This document shows positions 31,302 to 37,147 of a DNA stretch of 37,147 bases, piece after piece. Origin of the DNA: Streptomyces sp. OR43 (GTDB lineage Bacteria > Actinomycetota > Actinomycetes > Streptomycetales > Streptomycetaceae); NCBI RefSeq assembly GCF_008042275.1, contig NZ_RDBK01000043.1, positions 3,394,452 through 3,431,598 on the forward strand. The letters are read 5' to 3'. Under the pieces are notes generated by a model. It saw only the letters and a program-made list of their open reading frames with translations. It made no database searches and was not told the origin of the DNA. Each line of letters begins with the position of its first letter. Position 1 is the first letter of the stretch. A program made the position numbers and the translations under genes.

Positions 31302-33170
31302 CTACCCGAGGTGCCACTTCTGGTTGGCCGCCCCCGTGCACGTCCAGATCTGGGTGCGGGCCCCGTTCGCCGTCGACCGGTCGGTCACGTCCAGGCACTT
31401 GTCCGAGGCCGTGTTGACGACGTCGCCCGTCGAAGCGTCGTACGTCCAGCGCTGCGCCCCTGTGCCGTTGCAGGTGTACAGCTGAACCTTCGCCCCGTCC
31501 GCCGTCGAGCCCGAGGCCACGTCCAGACAGGCCCCGAGCGTACGGATGGAGCCGTCGCTGCCGACCGTCCAGCGCTGGTTGGCCGCGCCCGTGCAGTCCC
31601 AGAGCTGGACGGGCGTGCCGTCGGCGCCGGTGTTGCCCGTGGCGTCGAGGCACTTGCCGCCCGGGCCGGACAGGGCGCCCGACGAGGCATCCGCCCCGGA
31701 CTGCGTGCCCGACCAGGTGAAGGTCGCGGAGGTGCGCGCCGGGAGCGAGTAAGTGAACTTGCTTGCGCCCCAGTTGACGGTCATCTGCTGGACGGACCCG
31801 CCGCCGTTGTACGCGATCAGCGCCTTCGAGCCGTCCGGGTTGCGCCAGGCGACGTTGGGCACGGTCGAGCTGGCGGTGGAGGAGATCCGGGAAGCGCCCG
31901 GTCGGACGAACTTGGTCAGGTGGCCCATCGTGTAGTACTCGACGGTGTAGTCGACCTGTCCGCTCCTGCTGTCCCCGTGGTGCACGGTGATCAGCCCGTC
32001 GCAGGTACCGCAGCCGCCGTTGTGCGGGCCGCGGTTCTGGTCCACCGCCAGGGACCACTTGGTCACCGACTTCGCCCAGTTGCGGGTGTAATCGATGATG
32101 TTCATCATGTCTTCGCGCTGCTGGTCGGCGATCCAGGTGCCGCCGGAGTGCTCCGTCTGGAAGGCGTCCATCGACGGGTACTGGTTGTGCACCGCCGTCT
32201 GCTTCGCGATGTCGCCGCCGTAGCCGTGCCAGGCCACCCCGCCGAAGTTCGGGTGGTCGCGCACCGCCGCGTCGTCCACGGTGGCCGCCGCGTACGCGTC
32301 GTAGGTGTCCCAGTTCCAGTCGTGCGCCAGCACCTTGGTGGCCAGCCCCGCCGAGGCCAGCTCGGGCAGCAGCTCGCTCTTGGTGAAGTAGGCCAGTCCG
32401 GAGCCGTTCCAGCTCATCGAGGGGTAGCCGCCGCAGCACGTCGGCTCGTTCTGCGCGGTGACGTAGTCGACCGGCACGCCCTGGTCCCGGTAGGCCTGGA
32501 GGTACTTCACGAAGTAGTCGGCGTACGCGCCGTAGTGCTCGGCCTTCAGCCAGCCGCCGTTGAGCTGTCCGTTGTCCTTCATCCAGGCCGGGGCGGTCCA
32601 GGGCGAAGCCACCGTGGTCAGCGCCGGGTTGAGCTGCCTGGCCTGTTTCGTCAGCGGCAGCACGTCCTCCAGATCGTGTGCGATCGAGAAGTGCGCGAGC
32701 GACGGGTCGCTCTGCCCGGCTGGCATGTCGTCGTAGGTGTACCCGTACCGTGCCAGGTCCGAGCCGCCCATCGGGTTGCGTAGGAACGAGAGCCCGATGC
32801 CCTCCGTGGGGGAGAAGAGCTTCTTCATCGTGGCGTCGCGGGTCGCCTGGCTCAGCGCCCCGCTGCTCTTCATCAGGTACGCCGCGGTGTCGGTGAACGA
32901 GGCGCCGCCGCCGGTGAAGGTCTGGTACCGGGTGTTCTCGTCGACCGTGATGTTCGTGCCGCCGCCCCCGGTCCCGGCCCCGAACGCGACCGGGGTCTGG
33001 GCCTCAAGACCCCGGGTGACATGCCGGCCGCCCGCGTCGTCCGTGGTGGTCAGGGTGATGTTCACCGTCTCGCCCGCGGCCTGCGCGGTGCCGGACGAGA
33101 GCCCCGTGAGGCCGGCGGTCGTGAGCACTGCGGCGAGCAGGGCCCTGAGCGCCCTTCCTGAACGGATCAT
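31302..33170 (-). CDS. secreted GH30 glycoside hydrolase with C-terminal ricin-B lectin (CBM13) domain
   Basis: A 622-residue exported enzyme. The signal peptide spans about residues 1-31 (Ala-rich, cleavage near 'AQA'). The catalytic (beta/alpha)8 domain with side beta-structure covers about 70-490: acid/base Glu242 in 'TAQNEP', nucleophile Glu340 in 'QTEHSGG'. The 'FTGGGASFTDTAAYLM' start is typical of GH30 glucosylceramidase or endo-beta-1,6-glucanase enzymes. Residues about 498-622 hold three ricin-type repeats with QxW motifs (NQRW, AQRW, NQKW). It likely degrades fungal beta-1,6-glucan or a related glycan. The ATG at 33170 has GAGGAAGG upstream. It is divergent from a LacI regulator with shared operator-like repeats. 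Confidence 0.9.
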   Translation of the reverse strand: MIRSGRALRALLAAVLTTAGLTGLSSGTAQAAGETVNITLTTTDDAGGRHVTRGLEAQTPVAFGAGTGGGGTNITVDENTRYQTFTGGGASFTDTAAYLMKSSGALSQATRDATMKKLFSPTEGIGLSFLRNPMGGSDLARYGYTYDDMPAGQSDPSLAHFSIAHDLEDVLPLTKQARQLNPALTTVASPWTAPAWMKDNGQLNGGWLKAEHYGAYADYFVKYLQAYRDQGVPVDYVTAQNEPTCCGGYPSMSWNGSGLAYFTKSELLPELASAGLATKVLAHDWNWDTYDAYAAATVDDAAVRDHPNFGGVAWHGYGGDIAKQTAVHNQYPSMDAFQTEHSGGTWIADQQREDMMNIIDYTRNWAKSVTKWSLAVDQNRGPHNGGCGTCDGLITVHHGDSRSGQVDYTVEYYTMGHLTKFVRPGASRISSTASSTVPNVAWRNPDGSKALIAYNGGGSVQQMTVNWGASKFTYSLPARTSATFTWSGTQSGADASSGALSGPGGKCLDATGNTGADGTPVQLWDCTGAANQRWTVGSDGSIRTLGACLDVASGSTADGAKVQLYTCNGTGAQRWTYDASTGDVVNTASDKCLDVTDRSTANGARTQIWTCTGAANQKWHLG

Positions 33171-33259
33171 GGCTGATGCCTTCCTCGGCGGGAGCGTGGG
33201 GGACGTGCCGTCGGACGAGACGGGAGTGAACTGCTCTTACGTGCCCACGTCAAGAGTTT

Positions 33260-33290
33260 GCGCGTTCAGGACTTGAACGCAAGCGCGTTC
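33260..33290. promoter_or_regulatory. candidate LacI-type operator upstream of the GH30 gene
   Basis: GCGTTCA (33262-33268) and TGAACGC (33274-33280) are perfect inverted arms, followed by a second GCGCGTTC (33283-33290; first copy 33260-33267), so GAACGC can also pair to the right. It lies about 90-120 bases upstream of the GH30 start. Confidence 0.5.
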
Positions 33291-33335
33291 CAGGCCACCC
33301 CTGAGATGGGTACGGACCAATCTCGACGTGAAGTA

Positions 33336-33364
33336 TTGACGGTCGTGTTCCAGCGGGGTTAACT
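33336..33364 (+). promoter_or_regulatory. candidate lacI-type gene promoter
   Basis: TTGACG (33336-33341), a 17-base spacer and TTAACT (33359-33364) closely match the vegetative consensus. Transcription would start near 33371, just before the repeats at 33379-33416. Confidence 0.6.
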
Positions 33365-33378
33365 CACGCCACCAACGC

Positions 33379-33416
33379 CGGTACCGGTTCCGGAACCGGT
33401 TGCGGTACCGGTTCCG
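33379..33416. repeat. direct repeats forming an 18-base palindrome in the LacI gene leader
   Basis: CGGTACCGGTTCCG occurs at 33379-33392 and 33403-33416 (24-base period). Between and over them ACCGGTTCCGGAACCGGT (33383-33400) is a perfect 18-base palindrome. It sits just downstream of the predicted start point, a natural autorepression site. Confidence 0.6.
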
Positions 33417-33461
33417 TTGCCGGTCCGGCCGCTCTGTCCTGCTGTGTCCTGGAGGTCCCCG

Positions 33462-34436
33462 ATGCGTGTCACCATCGCTGATGTCGCCCGCGAGGCCGGC
33501 GTCAGCAAGACGACCGTGTCCCGGGTCATCAACACCAAGGGCGAAGTGGACGGTTCGACGGCCGCCCGTGTTCGTGAAGTGATCGCACAGCTCGGCTACG
33601 TACCCAGTTCGGGCGCCGTCGGTCTGGCCCGCGGCAGCAGCCGTACGGTCGGCATGCTGGTGCCCTCGCTGACCTGGCCGTGGATGGGTGAGGTGCTTCA
33701 GGGGGTCGTCGACACCGTCGAGGCCGCCGACTACGGGCTGTTGCTCTTCACCTGCAACCGCGGGGCCGAGTCCGTGGAGCGCTTCACCAGCCAGGTGTCG
33801 GCGCGCGCCTTCGACGGACTGGTCGTGGTCGAACCCGAGAACACCCTCGACCACCTCACCGCACTGCACCGCGCCGGTCTGCCGATCGTGCTGATCGACG
33901 ATCGCGGCCACCACCCCGAGTTCCCCTCCGTCGTGACCACCAACCACGAAGGAGGCGCGTCGGCCGCCCGCCATCTGCGGGACGCCGGCCGCACCAGGCC
34001 CGTCGTCATCACGGGCCCCGAGCACTTCGGCTGCGTACGCGACCGGCTGGAGGGATTCGTCTCCGTCCTGCCCACCGAACTCGTCGTCCGCGGAGACTTC
34101 ACCGAGCGCTGCGGCCGGCTGGCCGTGGAGGAACTCCTCGCCTCCGGCACGGAGTTCGACTCGGTCTTCGCGCACAACGACATCACGGCGGCAGGCGTGC
34201 TGCGGGCCCTGCGCGCCGCGGGGCGGACCGTGCCCGGCGATATCGCGGTGGTCGGATTCGACGACATCCCGATGGCCGAACACACCGAACCGCCCCTGAC
34301 CACCGTGCGCCAGCCCACCCGGCAGATGGGTGAGACGGCCGCACGGATGCTGCTCTCCCACCTCGGCGGCACACCCGTGCCCGACGCACCGCTCGTGCTG
34401 CCCACCGAACTGGTCGTGCGCCACTCGGCGCCCTAG
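33462..34436 (+). CDS. LacI-family transcriptional regulator
   Basis: A 324-residue repressor. The N-terminal helix-turn-helix 'VTIADVAREAGVSKTTVSRV' (residues 3-22) is textbook LacI, followed by a periplasmic-binding-like sugar-sensing domain ('TVGMLVPSLTWPWMGEVLQGVVDT' onward, with 'VVGFDDIPMAEHTEPPLTTVRQP' near the end). The ATG at 33462 has GGAGG 6 bases upstream. It lies between a secreted glycosidase and a transporter and is flanked by palindromes on both sides. I infer that it senses an oligosaccharide and controls the GH30 gene, itself and perhaps the transporter. Confidence 0.93.
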   Translation: MRVTIADVAREAGVSKTTVSRVINTKGEVDGSTAARVREVIAQLGYVPSSGAVGLARGSSRTVGMLVPSLTWPWMGEVLQGVVDTVEAADYGLLLFTCNRGAESVERFTSQVSARAFDGLVVVEPENTLDHLTALHRAGLPIVLIDDRGHHPEFPSVVTTNHEGGASAARHLRDAGRTRPVVITGPEHFGCVRDRLEGFVSVLPTELVVRGDFTERCGRLAVEELLASGTEFDSVFAHNDITAAGVLRALRAAGRTVPGDIAVVGFDDIPMAEHTEPPLTTVRQPTRQMGETAARMLLSHLGGTPVPDAPLVLPTELVVRHSAP

Positions 34437-34462
34437 CGACGCGGGCCCGCCCGGCCCCGCAC

Positions 34463-34512
34463 CGCACCCGCAGAACCCGTCTCGCCGGCCCCGTACGCAC
34501 CCGCAGAACCCG
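34463..34512 (+). repeat. short direct repeats between the LacI and binding-protein genes
   Basis: CGCACCCGCAGAACCCG appears at 34463-34479 and 34496-34512 (33-base period), followed by degenerate CCGCACC units. It fills much of the 162-base gap. No gene or clear promoter is seen in it. Confidence 0.6.
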
Positions 34513-34598
34513 CACCGCACCCGCACCGCCCGTACCCGGCGCGCCGAGCGCTGCCCGTTTCCGGTCTCCCAGACCCGCCAGTCCCTCCTGGAGTCGCC

Positions 34599-36275
34599 AT
34601 GTCCGCACGCCGTCACCACACGCTCAGAGCGGTCGCGCTCGCCACCGCGGTGGTCGCGCTCGCCGCCGGATGTTCGTCAGCCAACTCGAACCGCAACAAG
34701 AGCGGCAGCGGCGCCACGGGCGTCCTGAACATCGGTAAGCCGGACGGGCCGCAGACGAACAACAGCAACCCGTTCCTGGCCACCTCGGCCGGCGCCACCC
34801 TCGGCTACCGCTTCATGATCTACGAGCCGCTGGCGATGACGAGCCAGATCCGGCCCTCCGCCAAGGCCGACCCGTGGCTGGCGACGGACTGGAAGTGGGA
34901 ACTCAACTACACCAAGGTCACGTTCACGCTCGACGACAAGGCCAAGTGGGCGGACGGCAAGCCGCTGACCGCCGAGGACGTCGCGTTCACCTTCGACATG
35001 CTGAAGAAGCACCCGGCGCTCAACGCCGACGGCATCGCGTGGGGCGGGGTCGAGGTCCAGGGCAAGAAGGTCGTCCTGACCTTCGACGACTCGCAGTACG
35101 TCAACCAGAACAAGATCATCCAGCAGTTCATCGTGCCCAAGCACATCTGGGAAGGCGTCAAGAACCCGGAGACCTGGCCCAACCGCACGCCCGTCGGCTC
35201 GGGCCCGTACAAGCTGAAGACGTTCACGCCGCAGACCACCACGCTGACCGCCACGCCCGCCTACTGGAAGGGCACGACGAAGGTCAAGGAGCTGCGCTAC
35301 AGCACCTACAACGACAACAGCGCCGCCACCACCGCGCTGGCCTCCGGCAAGCTGGAGTGGTCGTTCGTCTTCATGCCGAACTACAAGCAGCTGTTCATCT
35401 CCAAGGACCCGAAGAACCACAAGCTGTGGTTCCCCTCCGGGCTCGGCATCCACGGTCTGTGGTTCAACACCACCCGCAAGCCGTTCGACAACCCGGCGCT
35501 GCGCAAGGCCATGGCGATGGTCGTCGACCGCAACGCGATCTACACCCAGGCCGAGGCGACGCTCTACCCGGAGATCACCAACCCGACCGGCATCCCGCTG
35601 CCCGCCGGTGAGTCCTTCCTCGCCCCCGAGTACAAGAGCGCGACCACGAAGCCGGACGTCGAGGGCGCCAAGAAGGTCCTGGAGAAGGCCGGCTTCACGC
35701 TCAGCGGCGGCGTGCTGAAGGACCCGGGCGGCAAGGCCGTGAAGCTCACCTTCACCGACCCGGCCGGCTGGAACGACTACATCACCGGCCTCGCGATCAT
35801 CAAGGACAACATCAAGAAGATCGGCATCGAGGCCAAGGTCAAGACGCAGACGGCCGACGCCTGGACCGCCGACGTGGCCAACGGCAACTTCGACGCCACG
35901 CTGCACTGGACCAACAGCGGCGCGACCCCGTACGACATGTACCAGAACATCATGGACGGCGCGCTGCTCCAGCCCATCGGCAAGCCTTCCCAGCAGGGCA
36001 ACTTCGGCCGCTTCAAGAGCACCGAGGCGACCGAGGCGCTGAAGGACTTCGCCAGTGCGACCACCGACACCGCTCGCACCGCGGCGATGAACGCCCTGCA
36101 GAAGATCATGGTCGAGCAGGCGCCGATGATCCCCACCGCGGCCGCGCCCATCGGGGCCGAGTACTCCACCAAGAACTGGGTGGGCTGGCCCACCGAGGCC
36201 GACCCGTACGCCGACCCGCAGCACACCCAGCGCTCCGCGCTGGAAGTCGTGCTGAAGCTCAAGCCGTCCAAGTAG
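34599..36275 (+). CDS. ABC transporter substrate-binding lipoprotein, family 5 (peptide/oligosaccharide type)
   Basis: A 558-residue exported lipoprotein with a lipobox (LAAG then Cys25) and the SBP family 5 fold: 'FTLDDKAKWADGKPLTAEDVAFTFDML' and 'PVGSGPYKLKTFTP' are family signatures. These proteins bind peptides, nickel or oligosaccharides. The LacI regulator and beta-glucan-type hydrolase next door suggest an oligosaccharide; some family 5 proteins bind beta-glucosides, as known in Thermotoga. The ATG at 34599 has GGAG 5 bases upstream. The ATPase gene starts 34 bases after it; the permease genes are presumably beyond the right edge. Confidence 0.9.
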   Translation: MSARRHHTLRAVALATAVVALAAGCSSANSNRNKSGSGATGVLNIGKPDGPQTNNSNPFLATSAGATLGYRFMIYEPLAMTSQIRPSAKADPWLATDWKWELNYTKVTFTLDDKAKWADGKPLTAEDVAFTFDMLKKHPALNADGIAWGGVEVQGKKVVLTFDDSQYVNQNKIIQQFIVPKHIWEGVKNPETWPNRTPVGSGPYKLKTFTPQTTTLTATPAYWKGTTKVKELRYSTYNDNSAATTALASGKLEWSFVFMPNYKQLFISKDPKNHKLWFPSGLGIHGLWFNTTRKPFDNPALRKAMAMVVDRNAIYTQAEATLYPEITNPTGIPLPAGESFLAPEYKSATTKPDVEGAKKVLEKAGFTLSGGVLKDPGGKAVKLTFTDPAGWNDYITGLAIIKDNIKKIGIEAKVKTQTADAWTADVANGNFDATLHWTNSGATPYDMYQNIMDGALLQPIGKPSQQGNFGRFKSTEATEALKDFASATTDTARTAAMNALQKIMVEQAPMIPTAAAPIGAEYSTKNWVGWPTEADPYADPQHTQRSALEVVLKLKPSK

Positions 36276-36309
36276 GCCGTCAGGCAACCCAGGGATCCAG
36301 GTACCGGCC

Positions 36310-37147
36310 ATGTCCGAACAGACAGAGAACAACCACGTCGTGCTCGAAGCACGCGGAGTCACCAAACACTTCGCCGTACGGCGCACGGGCCGCGACCTCG
36401 TCGCGGGCAGGCGCCGCAGCGTCCACGCCGTCGACGACGTCTCGCTGCAACTGCGGCGCGGGACCGTCACGGCGCTGGTGGGGGAGTCGGGCTCCGGTAA
36501 GTCGACCGTCGCCAGGCTGCTCGCCCAGCTGTACCCGCTCACCGCGGGCGAGATCCACCTGGGCGGGCAGGCGGTGAAGGCCGGACGTGGCCGGTCCTTC
36601 CGCGGTTACGTACGCCGGGTCCAGCTCATCTTCCAGGACCCGTTCGCCTCGCTGAACCCAGTGCACACCGTGCGCTACCACCTCACCCGCGCCCTGAAGA
36701 TCCACGGCCGGGCGGGCACCGGCGAGGCGGAACTGGAACAGAACCTGACCGCTCTGCTGAACCGCGTCCAGCTGACTCCTCCTCATCAGTACCTGGACAA
36801 GTTCCCGCACGAGCTGTCGGGAGGTCAGCGCCAGCGCGTGGCCATCGCCCGCGCGCTCGGCGCCGACCCCCAGGTCCTCCTCGCCGACGAGCCCGTCTCG
36901 ATGCTGGACGTCTCGATCCGGCTCGGGGTGCTCAATCTGCTCAAGGACCTCAAGGACCGCATGCACCTCGCGATCCTCTACATCACCCACGACATCGCGT
37001 CGGCCCGCTACTTCGCGGACTCCACGCTCGTCATGTACGCCGGCCGGATCGTCGAGGGCGGCGACAGCGAGACCGTCACCCAGCGCCCCGCCCACCCCTA
37101 TACCCAGCTGCTGATCGCCTCGGCACCCGACCCCGACCGGGCCGTCG
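36310..37147 (+). CDS. ABC transporter ATP-binding protein, OppD/OppF type (C-terminus cut by window edge)
   Basis: An open frame from the ATG at 36310 to the window edge, 279 codons, with no stop. Walker A 'GESGSGKST' is at residues 58-66, the Q-loop in 'LIFQDPFASLNP', the signature 'LSGGQRQRVAIARAL', Walker B 'QVLLADEP' and the H-loop 'YITHD'. The segment 'PAHPYTQLLIASAPDPDR' is typical of the OppD/F branch, which energises family 5 uptake systems. It is in an operon with the binding protein. The order binding protein-ATPase, with permeases not yet seen, differs from the common opp order. The true end is outside the window. Confidence 0.93.
   Translation, partial: MSEQTENNHVVLEARGVTKHFAVRRTGRDLVAGRRRSVHAVDDVSLQLRRGTVTALVGESGSGKSTVARLLAQLYPLTAGEIHLGGQAVKAGRGRSFRGYVRRVQLIFQDPFASLNPVHTVRYHLTRALKIHGRAGTGEAELEQNLTALLNRVQLTPPHQYLDKFPHELSGGQRQRVAIARALGADPQVLLADEPVSMLDVSIRLGVLNLLKDLKDRMHLAILYITHDIASARYFADSTLVMYAGRIVEGGDSETVTQRPAHPYTQLLIASAPDPDRAV

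Noticed and set aside
34463..34512. CRISPR-like or mobile-element repeats between the LacI and binding-protein genes
   Set aside because: There are only two short copies with low-complexity surroundings; this is a local tandem duplication of GC-rich sequence.

Overview
The window is a high-GC actinobacterial chromosome segment, almost certainly from Streptomyces. Coding third positions are nearly all G/C, GTG starts are common, several genes look leaderless, and the gene order (c-di-GMP enzyme, ilvBNC, serA, proline catabolism, leuB, ilvE, second urease, cimA) matches what I remember of the S. coelicolor SCO5510-SCO5529 core region. That comparison is from memory. I see no tRNA, rRNA, CRISPR array, insertion sequence or prophage gene.

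Layout. 1-2779: a truncated PQQ-type sugar dehydrogenase lipoprotein and an aldo/keto reductase (both minus), then a 2-hydroxyacid dehydrogenase. 2965-5895: a membrane PAS-GGDEF-EAL protein (cdgC-like) with an active-looking GGDEF, a degenerate EAL and the only TTA codon I found in any called gene. 5911-9675: an ilvB attenuator and ilvB-ilvN-ilvC, closed by a terminator. 9907-12192: serA and a TetR regulator. 12284-16333: a PucR-type regulator divergent from proline dehydrogenase and P5C dehydrogenase. 16354-18988 (minus): a translationally coupled phospholipid operon of a YnbA-like CDP-alcohol phosphotransferase, a CdsA-like cytidylyltransferase, and a PlsC acyltransferase fused to a YqaA/DedA-like membrane domain. 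18989-19641: an inverted repeat, a probable remnant of an AAC(2')-type acetyltransferase gene, and a 43-residue protein gene. 19668-21239 (minus): a Tat-exported purple-acid-phosphatase-like enzyme. 21370-23812: leuB and ilvE. 23824-29359: twin operators followed by ureAB-ureC-agmatine deiminase-tetR and an MHS transporter. 29402-31291: cimA behind a leader ORF with tandem Ile codons and an attenuator-like terminator. 31302-37147: a GH30 glycosidase with ricin-type lectin, a divergent LacI regulator, a family 5 solute-binding lipoprotein and a truncated ABC ATPase.

How the genes work together. cimA, leuB, ilvBN, ilvC and ilvE supply most of a threonine-independent isoleucine route (pyruvate and acetyl-CoA to citramalate, 2-oxobutyrate, then isoleucine); LeuCD and IlvD must be elsewhere. 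Two of these units carry attenuator-like leaders of the same architecture, one reading Ile/Leu/Val codons and the other only tandem Ile codons. A separate nitrogen module pairs a divergent urease lacking every maturation gene with an agmatine deiminase. The product of that deiminase, N-carbamoylputrescine, is itself a substituted urea, which suggests a testable new role for the urease-like enzyme.
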